Shown here piece after piece: positions 49,831 through 58,717 of a stretch of DNA of 64,000 nt. The position numbers and the translations under genes are program-made. The stretch covers positions 1 through 64,000 of the forward strand of contig NZ_FNOB01000022.1 in NCBI RefSeq assembly GCF_900106675.1, written 5' to 3'. Numbering within the stretch: position 1 is the first letter of the stretch; every line of letters starts with the position of its first letter. The DNA is from Allgaiera indica. GTDB taxonomy: Bacteria > Pseudomonadota > Alphaproteobacteria > Rhodobacterales > Rhodobacteraceae. Under the pieces are notes generated by a model. That model had not been told where the DNA came from, searched no databases, and was given only the letters and a program-made list of their open reading frames with translations.

Positions 49831-50474
49831 TGCGGCATCTCCTCGGACGAGCCGCCGCGCAGGGCGAACTCGATCAGTGTCACGATGGTTTCGCGGCGAC
49901 ATTCAAGGCTGGGCGCCTCAAGCAGGGCCTGCTTGTCCTCGGGTTCGAACGGGCAAAGCATCGACAGCGAGTTGATCAGCAACTCCTCCTCGGCGTCGCA
50001 CAGGCTGTCCCAATCGGTCGACAGGCCGATCTCGCGGAAATACCGGCGGAGCAGGACAAGAAAGCCCTGCCGATCGAACCCGCGATCGGTCTCTGCCCCG
50101 CCCTCGTCACGGCGAAAGCAGGTCCAATCCACCTCGGCGCGCAGATAGGGGGTGAAGCCTTCGACCTCATGCTTCAGCTTGAAACGCGAGATCCCGGAGA
50201 GGGTGATCATGTAGCGCCCGTCTTCGGTTTCCGAGAAGGCGGTGACACGGCCGGCGCAGCCGATCTTGTGGAATTTCGACCCCGAACAGCCCGCCGGCAT
50301 ATCGCGCGGCTGGATCATGCCGATCAGCCGGTGATCCGTCTTCAGCACGTCTTCAAGCATCGCCAGATAGCGCGGCTCGAAGATATGCAAGGGCAGGCGC
50401 GCGCGCGGCAGCAAAAGCGCGCCCGGAAGGGGGAACAGGGGCAGAACCCGCGGTAGATCGGAATGGCTGCGCAT
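49827..50474 (-). CDS. Lon N-terminal (substrate-binding) domain protein
   Basis: A 215-residue stand-alone Lon-N (ASCH/PUA-like) protein: [47 protein letters not shown] and [35 protein letters not shown]. It lacks both ATPase and protease domains. Function unknown; it may bind proteins or peptides. ATG 50474 is preferred to a TTG at 50480. It is part of a CnoX-LonN-Trm112 run on the minus strand. Confidence 0.88.
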   Translation of the reverse strand: MRSHSDLPRVLPLFPLPGALLLPRARLPLHIFEPRYLAMLEDVLKTDHRLIGMIQPRDMPAGCSGSKFHKIGCAGRVTAFSETEDGRYMITLSGISRFKLKHEVEGFTPYLRAEVDWTCFRRDEGGAETDRGFDRQGFLVLLRRYFREIGLSTDWDSLCDAEEELLINSLSMLCPFEPEDKQALLEAPSLECRRETIVTLIEFALRGGSSEEMPQ

Positions 50475-50500
50475 GGCCAAGAGCTAGCGCGCGGAACCGG

Positions 50501-51412
50501 TCAGGCAAATATCATCGAGGACAGCTTGCGCCGACCCTTCAGGACCACCGGATCCTTGGCGTCGAGCGCGTCGAAGATGGTGAACAGCTGCGCCTTGGCG
50601 GCGCCGTCGTTCCATTCGCGATCGCGGCGGAAAATTTCTAGCAACTCGTCCACCGCGGCCTCGGTCTCGCCGGCGCCGTACAGCGCCTGGGCCAGATCGA
50701 AACGGGCCTGGTGATCGGCGGGATCGGCCTCGACCCGCGCCCGCAGCTCATCGGCGGGGCCGGCCTTTTCGGCCTGCCGCGTCAGCGCGATCTGGGCACG
50801 CACGGCTTCAATCTCCTTGGCCTGGGCGATCTCGGCGGGGGCATTGGCCAGCAGTGCCTCGGCCTGATCGACATTGCCCAGCGCCAGATGAGCCCGCGCC
50901 AGCCCGCCATAGGCGGCCGCATTGGCCGGATCCTCGCCCAGGATGGCGGCGAAGACCTCGGCCGCGCCGGCAGCGTCGCCCTGGCCCAGCATCGCTTCGG
51001 CCTCTTCCGCCGCGGCGCCCAGCCCGCCGTCGTCGCCCGCGCCCGAAACGAGCCGGTCGATGAAGGCCTTGATCTCGGCCGGCGGAACCGCGCCCTGGAA
51101 GCCGTCGACAGGCTTGCCGCCCGAGAAGGCATAGACGGTGGGGATCGACTGCACCCGCGCCTGGGCGGCGATCTGGGGGTTTTCGTCGACGTTGATCTTG
51201 ACCATGCGGACCTTGCCGCCCGCCGCGTTCACCGCCTGTTCAAGGGCCGGCCCCAGCGTCTTGCACGGCCCGCACCAGGGCGCCCAGAAATCGACGATCA
51301 CGGGAACCTCGTTCGAGGCCTCGATGACGTCCTGAACGAAGGTCGCGTCGCTGCCGTCCTTCACATAGCCTTGCGACCCCTTGTTGGCCGCGCCAGTGCC
51401 CAATTCGATCAT
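50501..51412 (-). CDS. Thioredoxin-domain co-chaperone (CnoX/YbbN-like)
   Basis: A 303-residue protein. The N-terminal thioredoxin domain (residues 15-130) has the active site FWAPWCGPCKTLGPALEQ. The C-terminal TPR-like region runs from about 145 to 303 (AEEAEAMLGQGDAAGAAEVFAAILGEDPANAAAYGGLARAHLALGN). CnoX proteins hold unfolded substrates and pass them to GroEL under oxidative stress. The intact CxxC suggests redox activity, unlike E. coli CnoX. ATG 51412 follows GGGGGACGAC. Confidence 0.9.
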   Translation of the reverse strand: MIELGTGAANKGSQGYVKDGSDATFVQDVIEASNEVPVIVDFWAPWCGPCKTLGPALEQAVNAAGGKVRMVKINVDENPQIAAQARVQSIPTVYAFSGGKPVDGFQGAVPPAEIKAFIDRLVSGAGDDGGLGAAAEEAEAMLGQGDAAGAAEVFAAILGEDPANAAAYGGLARAHLALGNVDQAEALLANAPAEIAQAKEIEAVRAQIALTRQAEKAGPADELRARVEADPADHQARFDLAQALYGAGETEAAVDELLEIFRRDREWNDGAAKAQLFTIFDALDAKDPVVLKGRRKLSSMIFA

Positions 51413-51529
51413 GTCGTCCCCCTTTCGGTTCGGTTGCGCCCTATATGTGCCCGCAAGCGCCAAAGGCCAAGGGGCAATTGCCCCTTGCGCAGCATACCGG
51501 CCGGCGGCGGCGCCCCGATCCCCGCCTGA

Positions 51530-52318
51530 TCACAGATCGAAGCTGGCGAAGACCGGGGCATGATCCGAGGGCTGATCCCAGCCGCGCACGGCGCGCAGGA
51601 TGCGGCTGGAATGCGCGGCATTCGCGATGTCGGGCGAGGCCCAGACGTGATCGAGCCGCCGGCCCTTGTCCGCCGCGTCCCAATCCGGCGAGCGGTAGGA
51701 CCACCAGGAATACAGATTGCCCTCGGGGATGTCCTTGCGGGTCACATCGACCCAGCCGCCGGCGCCCTGGGTCTCGGCCAGTTGGGCGACCTCGACCGGG
51801 GTGTGGCTGACCACCTTCAGCAATTGCTTGTGATTCCATACGTCATCCTCGCGCGGGGCGATGTTGAGATCGCCGACCAGGATCGAGCGCTTGGGCCGCT
51901 CGGCGTGGAAATGGTCGCGCATCGCGGTCAGGTAGTCCAGCTTCTGGCCGAATTTCTCATTTTGCGCGCGGTCGGGGATATCGCCACCGGCGGGGACATA
52001 GAAATTGTGGATCGTCACCCCGTTCTCCAGCCGTGCCGCCACATGGCGGGCGTGGCCGAGATCGGCGAAATCGCGGTCTCCGCAATCCTCGAGCGGCAGC
52101 CGCGACAGGATCGCCACGCCGTTATAGCACTTTTGCCCGCGCGCGACGCAATGGGTGTAGCCCTGCGCGCGGAAGACATCGAGGGGCATCTTGTCGACCG
52201 GGCTTTTGCATTCCTGCAGGCACAGCACATCGGGCGCCTCTTCACGCAACAGCCGGGCAACCAGGGCGGCGCGCAGGCGAATCGAGTTGATGTTCCAGGT
52301 CGCAAGCGTGAAGGGCAT
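51530..52318 (-). CDS. xthA: Exodeoxyribonuclease III
   Basis: A 262-residue AP endonuclease and 3'-5' exonuclease for base excision repair. Motifs: FTLATWNINSIRLR, DVLCLQECKSP (catalytic Glu), HNFYVPAGGD, VGDLNIAPREDDVW, WWSYRS and C-terminal QPSDHAPVFASFDL (catalytic His). It is monocistronic. The 264-bp gap beyond it (52319-52582) has no visible gene. Confidence 0.95.
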   Translation of the reverse strand: MPFTLATWNINSIRLRAALVARLLREEAPDVLCLQECKSPVDKMPLDVFRAQGYTHCVARGQKCYNGVAILSRLPLEDCGDRDFADLGHARHVAARLENGVTIHNFYVPAGGDIPDRAQNEKFGQKLDYLTAMRDHFHAERPKRSILVGDLNIAPREDDVWNHKQLLKVVSHTPVEVAQLAETQGAGGWVDVTRKDIPEGNLYSWWSYRSPDWDAADKGRRLDHVWASPDIANAAHSSRILRAVRGWDQPSDHAPVFASFDL

Positions 52319-52582
52319 GGAAAAGGTCCTTGGGAATGGTCTGGGGAGGGGCCTTGCGGGCGCGCGTGGGCGTTCCTTGGGGGCATTGGGGGGCTTCGGG
52401 GCGTAGGATAGGGGCTGGGCCGGGCGGCCTCAACCCGGTTTGCGGCACGGCGCCGGATCGCGCCGCGCGGCCCGCGCCAAGCCCCCTTCACAGCAGCCCC
52501 CCCCGCTGAAACCCGCCGCCCGCACGCCGGCTTGAACCCGGGCGCGCGGCGGGCGAATATCGCCGCAACGATCGGAGACCCC

Positions 52583-53386
52583 ATGCACCGCCCCGCCCTG
52601 CCCATCCTTTCCGCCCTTGCCCTGGCGGTCGCCTGCGCGGCGCTGGCCGGACTGGCCGCGGCCCCTGCACGGGCCACCACGCTGGGGCGGATGACGATGG
52701 ACATCGGCCGGCACCGGATCGCCTATCGCGTCACCGACGCCGCCGACGCCGGCTCGGGGTGGGAGGCGCGGCCCGAAGGCCGGCAGCTGTCGATCCTGTG
52801 GCAGGGGCCGCGGGCGACCGACCTTCTGCTGATGGAACTGGTGGTGAAGGATGGCCGGGCGGTCAGCGGACGCATCGCCCTGCCCGAGTCGCGCGACGGC
52901 ACGTTGGAGGCGAAGATGCCACGCAGCCTGACCCTGCATCTTGCCCGGGTCCGCACCGATGGCGGTTGGCTGAAGATCCGCGGACGGATGTCGGGCACGC
53001 TGTATCCGGCGCGCCGCAACGGCAAGCTGTTGCCCGAGGACGGCACACGCATTTCGGCGCGGTTCGACAGCTGGGTCCCGGGCATCACCCCCGCGCCGCC
53101 GAAACCCTTGGGCGCGAAGGCGGCGGGCAAGACGGCAACCACCCGTCCGGGCCCGCTTGCCACGGGTCGTGCCGCGCAGCCTCCGCGCCTGCGCCCGGCC
53201 CCGATCGCGCCGCGCCCGCGCCCCCGGCTGTCTGACGCGACCGCCCGCGCCGCCACCGCGGCCACGGCGAAAGCCGCAGCCCCGCATCCCGCGCCGCCGG
53301 CGTCGCAAAGCGAAAGGCCCCGGTCTTCCGGGGCCTTCCAGAATACGGAAACCTCCGGCTCTACTGTTTCAGCGCCGCATCGGTGA
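52583..53386 (+). CDS. Secreted protein of unknown function with Pro/Ala/Arg-rich tail
   Basis: A 267-residue exported protein. It has a signal peptide (LPILSALALAVACAALAGLAAAPARA), a compact domain to about residue 170 (MTMDIGRHRIAYRVTDAADAGSGWEAR, LSILWQGPRATDLLLMELVVKDGRAVSGRIAL, LTLHLARVRTDGGWLKIRGRMSGTLYP), and then a disordered Pro/Ala/Arg tail. I recognise no family. ATG 52583 has GGAGACC upstream. The last codons run through the terminator of the convergent substrate-binding-protein gene and overlap that gene by 26 bp. Confidence 0.6.
   Translation: MHRPALPILSALALAVACAALAGLAAAPARATTLGRMTMDIGRHRIAYRVTDAADAGSGWEARPEGRQLSILWQGPRATDLLLMELVVKDGRAVSGRIALPESRDGTLEAKMPRSLTLHLARVRTDGGWLKIRGRMSGTLYPARRNGKLLPEDGTRISARFDSWVPGITPAPPKPLGAKAAGKTATTRPGPLATGRAAQPPRLRPAPIAPRPRPRLSDATARAATAATAKAAAPHPAPPASQSERPRSSGAFQNTETSGSTVSAPHR
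53314..53337 (-). terminator. Rho-independent-like terminator of the ABC operon
   Basis: Perfect 10-bp stem AAGGCCCCGG / CCGGGGCCTT with a 4-base loop, 24 bp past the substrate-binding-protein stop on the minus strand, followed by TTTCGCTTT. It sits inside the coding 3' end of the plus-strand gene. Confidence 0.75.
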
Positions 53387-54347
53387 TCTCGTGCGTCCAG
53401 GCGCCCTCGGGCTGCTTGGTGATCGCCGGATTCGACGGTGACACCGCCGACAGAAGCGTGTGCACCGTCTCCTTGTATTGTTCGACATTCAGCGCGCCGC
53501 TGCCGATCAGCTTCGCCACCTGATGCATCATGTATTCCTGATGCTTGAGGGTCTGTGCCCCGGAGGCGTCGTTGTCGAGCACGATCTTCGCGGCTTCGTC
53601 GGGATGGGCGACGGCCCATTTCCAGCCTTCCATCGAGGCGCGGACGAACTTGACCATATCGGCCTTGAACTTGGGATCCTTCAGCTTGGGCTCAAGCACA
53701 TACAGCCCGTCCTCCAGCATCCCCACGCCTTCCTTGAGGTAGTTGAAGGTGACCAGCTGATCGGGCTTGATGCCCGCATCCAGCACCTGGCCGTATTCGT
53801 TATAGGTCATGACCGAGATGCAATCGGCCTGATGCTGCAGCAGCGGATCGACGTTGAAGCCCTGCTTGAGCACCGTCACCCCGTCCTTGCCGCCATTGGT
53901 CGGGATCTTCAGCTTGGCCATCCAGGCATAGAACGGATATTCGTTGCCATAGAACCAGACCCCCAGCGTATGGCCGGGGAAATCCTCGGGCGACTTGATG
54001 CCGGTCGATTTCAGGCAGGTCAGCTCCAGCCCGCCTTCCTTGAACGGCTGGGCGATGTTGACCAGCGGCAGGCCCTTTTCGCGCGCCGCCAGCGCCGCGG
54101 CCATCCAGTCGACAATGACATCGGCGCCGCCGCCGGCGATCACCTGCTCGGGGGCGATGTCCGGCCCGCCAGGCTTGATGGTGACGTCAAGACCTTCCTT
54201 CTTGTAGAAGCCCTTGTCCTTGGCGACGTAATAGCCCGCGAACTGGGCCTGGGTGACCCATTTCAGTTGCAGCGTGATGTGGTCGGCGGCATGTGCCCCC
54301 CCGGCCATCAGCACCCCCGCGATTGCCCCTGCAAAGAGTTTCTTCAT
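53361..54347 (-). CDS. ABC transporter substrate-binding protein, NMT1/THI5-like
   Basis: A 328-residue periplasmic binding protein with signal peptide (LFAGAIAGVLMAGGAHA) and the NMT1/THI5-like fold: LQLKWVTQAQFAGYYVAKDKGFYKKEGLDVTI, IAGGGADVIVDWMAAALA, GHTLGVWFYGNEYPFYAWM. This family binds pyrimidine-related ligands in ThiY/RibY-like systems. Downstream of two permeases, an ATPase and dihydropyrimidinase, a pyrimidine, dihydropyrimidine or hydantoin ligand is likely. ATG 54347 follows CGGAGG. Confidence 0.85.
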   Translation of the reverse strand: MKKLFAGAIAGVLMAGGAHAADHITLQLKWVTQAQFAGYYVAKDKGFYKKEGLDVTIKPGGPDIAPEQVIAGGGADVIVDWMAAALAAREKGLPLVNIAQPFKEGGLELTCLKSTGIKSPEDFPGHTLGVWFYGNEYPFYAWMAKLKIPTNGGKDGVTVLKQGFNVDPLLQHQADCISVMTYNEYGQVLDAGIKPDQLVTFNYLKEGVGMLEDGLYVLEPKLKDPKFKADMVKFVRASMEGWKWAVAHPDEAAKIVLDNDASGAQTLKHQEYMMHQVAKLIGSGALNVEQYKETVHTLLSAVSPSNPAITKQPEGAWTHEITDAALKQ

Positions 54348-54406
54348 AAATACCTCCGTGTTGGCGGGCCGGGTTGGTCCCGGTCCCGTGATTGATTTGC
54401 GCAGGC

Positions 54407-55258
54407 TTACCCCCGCGCGCGTTGCGACGGATGCCAGAAGGTCACCGCCTTCTCGATCATCGCCACAATCCCGTAGAAGGCGCTGCCCGCCAGCGCCGCC
54501 ACCGTGATTTCGGCCCAGACCATCGGCAGGTTCAGCCGCCCGACCTCTGCCGAGATGCGAAAGCCCATGCCGACGATGGGCGAGCCGAAGAACTCCGCCA
54601 CGATGGCACCGATCAGCGCCAGCGTCGTCGCGATCTTGAGACCGTTGAAGATGAAGGGCATCGCGGCGGGAAGCCGCAGCTTCCAAAGCGTCTGCCAGTA
54701 GCTGGCCGAATAGGTGGCCATCAGGTCGCGCTGCATGCGTTCGCTGGCGGCCAGGCCTTCGACCGCGTTGACCAGCACCGGAAAGAAGACCATCGCCACC
54801 ACCACCGCCGATTTCGACTGCCAGCCGAAGCCGAACCACATCACCAGGATCGGTGCCGTGCCCACGATCGGCAGCGCGGCGGCGAAATTGCCCACCGGCA
54901 AGAGGCCGCGCTGCAGGAAGGGCGAGCGGTCGATCAGCACCGCCACCAGCACCGCGGCCGCGCACCCGATCGCATAGCCCGACAGCGCCCCCTTCATGAA
55001 GGTCTGGACGAAATCCACCCACAGGATCGGCAGGCTTTCCGAGATCTGCACCGCGATCTCGGTGGGGGTGGGCAGGATCACCTGGGGCACGTTCAGTCCG
55101 CGCACCACGGCCTCCCACATCACGAGAAGGGTGAGGCCGAACAGCGACGGCACGATCAGCCGCACAGCGCGCGTCCCCGCCGCCGGCCCGTTCGCCAGCC
55201 GCGCGTTCAGCGCCCAGGCACCGGCCCAGAAGAGGAAGGCGAAGGCGATCCAGATCAT
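54407..55258 (-). CDS. ABC transporter permease (second), SsuC/ThiX-like
   Basis: A 283-residue inner-membrane permease of the BPD_transp_1 family with six or more helices (FAFLFWAGAWALNARL, LFGLTLLVMWEAVV, YAIGCAAAVLVAVLIDR). The conserved loop that contacts the ATPase is ASERMQRDLMATYSASYWQTLWKLRLPAAMPFIFNGLKIA. It overlaps the first permease by 4 bp. It is paralogous to that gene, so the transporter core is likely a heterodimer. Confidence 0.88.
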   Translation of the reverse strand: MIWIAFAFLFWAGAWALNARLANGPAAGTRAVRLIVPSLFGLTLLVMWEAVVRGLNVPQVILPTPTEIAVQISESLPILWVDFVQTFMKGALSGYAIGCAAAVLVAVLIDRSPFLQRGLLPVGNFAAALPIVGTAPILVMWFGFGWQSKSAVVVAMVFFPVLVNAVEGLAASERMQRDLMATYSASYWQTLWKLRLPAAMPFIFNGLKIATTLALIGAIVAEFFGSPIVGMGFRISAEVGRLNLPMVWAEITVAALAGSAFYGIVAMIEKAVTFWHPSQRARG

Positions 55259-56118
55259 TGCCGCATCCCCATCCGCTTCAGCGTGACCGCCTGCAGCGCG
55301 CCGATGACGCCGACCATCGCCGCCGCCACGATCGCGGCCATGAACAGCGCCGACCAGATCATCACGGTCTGGCCGTAATAGCTGCCCGACAACAGCCGCG
55401 CGCCAAGGCCGGCGACCGCGCCGGTGGGCAATTCGCCGACGATCGCCCCCACCAGCGCGGCCGCGGCGGCGATCTTCAGCGAGGTGAAGAAATAGGGCAT
55501 CGAGGCAGGAAAGCGCAGCTTCCAGAACGTCTGCGCCCGGCTCGCCGAATAGGTGCGCAACAGATCGAGCTGCATCGCATCGGGGCTACGAAAGCCCTTC
55601 ACCATGCCCACAACGACGGGAAAGAAGCTCAGATAGGCGCTGATTACCGCCTTCGGAAAGAGCCCGGTGACGCCGATCGAGGCCATGACCACGATGATCA
55701 TCGGCGCGATAGCGAGGATCGGAATGGTCTGGCTGGCGATCGCCCAGGGCATCACGGACATGTCCATCGCCCGGTTGTGCACGATCCCCACCGCCAGCAG
55801 CACCCCCAGCCCGGCGCCGATGGCAAAGCCCAGCAGCGTCGCCGACAGCGTGATCCAGGCATGATAGACGAGGCTGCGTTTCGAGGTCACCGCCTGGCCG
55901 AAGACGCCCTGCCATAGCCCCTCGGCCACCTGATGCGGCGCCGGCAGCACCGGCCGCTTCTGGTCCATCGTGTCCCGCACGATCTGGGTGAAGCTGAGCG
56001 TCTGCTTGTTGCGCGCCGCCTGATCCAGCGTCCATTGCGAATTCATCCAGACCGACCCCGCATACCATAGCGCGACGATCGCCGCGACGACGGTCAGGAT
56101 GGGAACCACCAATCTCAT
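55255..56118 (-). CDS. ABC transporter permease (first), SsuC/ThiX-like
   Basis: A 287-residue inner-membrane permease, paralogous to the next gene, with the EAA-like loop SPDAMQLDLLRTYSASRAQTFWKLRFPASMPYFFTSLKIA. The N-terminal part has an extra periplasmic segment (MNSQWTLDQAARNKQTLSFTQIVRDTMDQ). It starts 18 bp downstream of the large inverted repeat (56137-56212), which separates the two permeases and the binding protein from the ATPase gene. Confidence 0.88.
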   Translation of the reverse strand: MRLVVPILTVVAAIVALWYAGSVWMNSQWTLDQAARNKQTLSFTQIVRDTMDQKRPVLPAPHQVAEGLWQGVFGQAVTSKRSLVYHAWITLSATLLGFAIGAGLGVLLAVGIVHNRAMDMSVMPWAIASQTIPILAIAPMIIVVMASIGVTGLFPKAVISAYLSFFPVVVGMVKGFRSPDAMQLDLLRTYSASRAQTFWKLRFPASMPYFFTSLKIAAAAALVGAIVGELPTGAVAGLGARLLSGSYYGQTVMIWSALFMAAIVAAAMVGVIGALQAVTLKRMGMRQ

Positions 56119-56136
56119 GCCAGCGCCCCCGCCCTG

Positions 56137-56160
56137 CTTTCATTGTTCCCCAAATACGCC
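56137..56160 (+). repeat. Dispersed 3'-end repeat, type A copy 4 (left arm of inverted pair)
   Basis: CTTTCATTGTTC-CCC-AAATACGCC. It pairs with the copy at 56190-56212: 20 of 23 positions complement around a 29-base loop, which would give a stable stem-loop just before the first permease gene. Confidence 0.85.
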
Positions 56161-56189
56161 TGCCGCGCCCGCATCCCGCGCCATGTCTT

Positions 56190-56212
56190 GCGTATTTTAA
56201 GAACAATGAAAG
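56190..56212 (-). repeat. Dispersed 3'-end repeat, type A copy 5 (right arm of inverted pair)
   Basis: Minus-strand reading CTTTCATTGTTC-TTA-AAATACGC, the inverted partner of 56137-56160. Confidence 0.85.
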
Positions 56213-56373
56213 GATTTCGGGATTCAATGGCGCCACGGTACAGGCTGGCGAGCCGATGACCGTGAACGATGAAAGGGGCGCCCGCGTCCTTTCCCAAAGC
56301 GCGGGACGGCACCGGGGGGCGGCGGCGCTTCGTCATCCCCCGGGCCGATTGCCACGCGGCAGCCCGTTGCAAG

Positions 56374-57171
56374 CTATACCTCATAGCTATGTCCTGCCCT
56401 CAGCCCTTCGCGCACGCGGTGGGCGACCTCGATGAATTCGCGGCTGTCGCGGATGTCCAGCGGGCGCTCCTGCGGCAGCGGGCTGTCGATCACGTCGGTG
56501 ATCCGGCCCGGGCGCGGCGACATCACCACGATCTTGGTGGAAAGATACACCGCCTCGGGAATCGAATGGGTCACGAAACCAATGGTCTTGCCTGTCCGTG
56601 CCCAAAGCTTCAGAAGCTCTTCGTTCAGGCGATCGCGCACGATCTCGTCCAGCGCACCGAAGGGTTCGTCCATCAACAGGATATCGGCGTCGAAGGCCAG
56701 CGCCCGCGCGATCGAGGCGCGTTGCTGCATCCCGCCCGACAACTGCCAGGGAAATTTCTTGCCGAAGCCCGCCAGGTCGACCAGTTCCAGCACCTGCGCA
56801 ACCCGCCGATCCTGCTCGGCCCGGGGGAAGCCCATGATTTCCAGCGGCAACTTGACGTTGCCGGCGATCGTGCGCCAGGGATACAGCCCCGCGGCCTGGA
56901 AGACATAGCCATAGGCGCGGGCGCGGCGCGCTTCGTCCGGGGTCATGCCGTTCACGCTGAGCATGCCGCCAGTCGGCGTTTCCAGCGCCGCGATGGCGCG
57001 CAGGAAGGTGGTCTTGCCGCAACCCGAGGGGCCGATGAACGAGACGAACTCACCCCTCCCGACCGTCAGGGTCACGTCCTTGAGCGCCTGCACCGGCCCG
57101 TCGGCGGTCTGGAACGCCAGATCGAGGCCCTTCGCCTCGATCACCGTGGCGCGGTCGAGCGTATCCTTCAT
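56374..57171 (-). CDS. ABC transporter ATP-binding protein, SsuB/TauB-like
   Basis: A 265-residue nucleotide-binding subunit: Walker A GPSGCGKTTFLRAIA, Q-loop YVFQAAGLYPWRT, signature LSGGMQQRASIARA, Walker B ILLMDEPFGALDE, and the switch His in FVTHSIPEAV. It energises uptake by the two permeases. It starts directly at the end of hydA (stop 57172-57174, start 57171), so they are coupled. The 255-bp gap on its 3' side holds the inverted repeat pair. Confidence 0.93.
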   Translation of the reverse strand: MKDTLDRATVIEAKGLDLAFQTADGPVQALKDVTLTVGRGEFVSFIGPSGCGKTTFLRAIAALETPTGGMLSVNGMTPDEARRARAYGYVFQAAGLYPWRTIAGNVKLPLEIMGFPRAEQDRRVAQVLELVDLAGFGKKFPWQLSGGMQQRASIARALAFDADILLMDEPFGALDEIVRDRLNEELLKLWARTGKTIGFVTHSIPEAVYLSTKIVVMSPRPGRITDVIDSPLPQERPLDIRDSREFIEVAHRVREGLRAGHSYEV

Positions 57172-58626
57172 CTAGACCCCGCTCGCCGGGATGCCGGAAC
57201 GCTGCACCGGGCGCGGCGCGGTCAGTTCCTTCCAACTGCTGAGCGCCCGGTTGACGGCGCCATTGGCCGGACGCTTGACAAATTCACCATGCCCCTCCTT
57301 GGGCCGGATCTCGCCGTCGTGCACCGCGACGCGGCCGCGCGTCAGGGTGAAGCGCGGCAGACCCTTCACATGCTTGCCCTCGAAGACGTTGTAATCGATC
57401 GCCGATTGCTGGGTCTTCGCGCTGATCGTCTTCTCCCGCAAAGGGTCCCAAACGATCAGGTCTGCATCCGCCCCCACCAGCACCGCGCCCTTCCTGGGAT
57501 AGATGTTCAGGATCTTGGCGATGTTGGTCGAGGTCACGGCCACGAATTCGTTCGGCGTGATCCGCCCGGTATTCACCCCGTGGGTCCAAAGCATCGGCAG
57601 CCGGTCCTCCAGCCCCCCGGTCCCGTTCGGGATCTTGGTGAAATCGCCCACCCCATACCGCTTCTGATCGGTGGTGAAGGCACAATGATCCGTCGCCACG
57701 ACCGAAAGCGATCCAGCGGCCAGCCCGGCCCAAAGGCTGTCCTGGTGCTGCTTGTTGCGGAAGGGCGGGCTCATCACCCGGCGCGCCGCGTGGTCCCAGT
57801 CCTTGTCGAAATATTCGCTTTCATCCAGCGTCAGGTGCTGGATCAGCGGCTCGCCCCACACCCGTTTGCCCTGCTGGCGCGCGCGGCGGATCGCCTCGTG
57901 GCTTTCCTCGCAGCTGGTGTGCACCACATAAAGCGGCACGCCGGCCATGTCGGCGATCATGATCGCGCGGTTGGTCGCCTCGCCCTCGACCTGGGGGGGG
58001 CGCGAATAGGCATGCGCCTCGGGGCCGTTGTTGCCGGCCGCCAGCAGCTTGGCCGACAGTTCCGCCACGACGTCGCCGTTCTCGGCGTGGACCAGCGGGA
58101 TCGCGCCCAGCTCGGCACAGCGGCTGAAGCTGGCGTAAAGCTCGTCGTCATTGACCATCAAGGCGCCCTTGTAGGCCATGAAATGCTTGAAGGTGTTGAT
58201 GCCGCGCTCCTGCACCACGGTCTTCATCTCGTCAAAGACCTGCTCGGACCACCAGGTGATCGCCATGTGGAAGCTGTAATCGCAATGGGCGCGGGTCGAT
58301 TTGTTGTCCCACATCTGCAAGGCGTCCAGAAGCCCCTGGCCCGGCGAGGGCAGCGCGAAATCCACCACCATTGTGGTGCCGCCCGACAACGCCGCGCGCG
58401 TGCCGCTCTCAAAATCATCCGCCGAATAGGTGCCCATGAAGGGCATCTCCAGATGGGTGTGCGGATCAATCCCGCCGGGCATCACATAACAGCCCGTTGC
58501 ATCCAACACTTCATCACCCTTCAGATCCGGCCCGATCTGGGTGATCTTGCCGCCCTCGACCAGCACATCGGCCTTGTAGGTCAGATCCGCAGTGACGATG
58601 GTTCCGTTCTTGATGACAGTGGTCAT
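57172..58626 (-). CDS. hydA: Dihydropyrimidinase (hydantoinase family)
   Basis: A 484-residue cyclic-amidohydrolase that opens dihydrouracil or dihydrothymine to N-carbamoyl beta-amino acids (step 2 of reductive pyrimidine degradation); it can also open hydantoins. Zinc ligands: PGGIDPHTHLEMPF, the carbamylated Lys in TFKHFMAYKGAL, the His in LVHAENGD and YVVHTSCE, and the Asp in VVATDHCAF. It follows the amidohydrolase gene after a repeat-hairpin gap and precedes the ABC genes. ATG 58624-58626 has AGGGAGAC upstream. Confidence 0.93.
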   Translation of the reverse strand: MTTVIKNGTIVTADLTYKADVLVEGGKITQIGPDLKGDEVLDATGCYVMPGGIDPHTHLEMPFMGTYSADDFESGTRAALSGGTTMVVDFALPSPGQGLLDALQMWDNKSTRAHCDYSFHMAITWWSEQVFDEMKTVVQERGINTFKHFMAYKGALMVNDDELYASFSRCAELGAIPLVHAENGDVVAELSAKLLAAGNNGPEAHAYSRPPQVEGEATNRAIMIADMAGVPLYVVHTSCEESHEAIRRARQQGKRVWGEPLIQHLTLDESEYFDKDWDHAARRVMSPPFRNKQHQDSLWAGLAAGSLSVVATDHCAFTTDQKRYGVGDFTKIPNGTGGLEDRLPMLWTHGVNTGRITPNEFVAVTSTNIAKILNIYPRKGAVLVGADADLIVWDPLREKTISAKTQQSAIDYNVFEGKHVKGLPRFTLTRGRVAVHDGEIRPKEGHGEFVKRPANGAVNRALSSWKELTAPRPVQRSGIPASGV

Positions 58627-58665
58627 GTTTGTCTCCCTGTCCGTCCGAAAGAAGCCCCAAAGCCC

Positions 58666-58688
58666 CTTCATCTTGGTGAAAGTACTCC
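58666..58688 (+). repeat. Dispersed 3'-end repeat, type B copy 4
   Basis: CTTCATCTTGG-TGA-AAGTACTCC then a G-run and the hairpin at 58696-58715. It lies in the 91-bp gap between the amidohydrolase gene and hydA. Confidence 0.8.
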
Positions 58689-58695
58689 GGGGGGT

Positions 58696-58715
58696 CCGGG
58701 GGGCTGGCCCCCCGG
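58696..58715. terminator. GC hairpin at the 3' end of the amidohydrolase gene
   Basis: Perfect 8-bp stem CCGGGGGG / CCCCCCGG with loop CTGG, 2 bp past the gene stop on the minus strand. It has no T-run, so it may stabilise or partly terminate the message rather than end it. Confidence 0.5.
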
Positions 58716-58717
58716 CG

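Noticed and set aside
53361-55118. 585-codon frame joining the second permease region to the binding protein
   Set aside because: The upstream part is a shifted frame of the permease gene. The signal peptide and CGGAGG site define the binding protein start at 54347.
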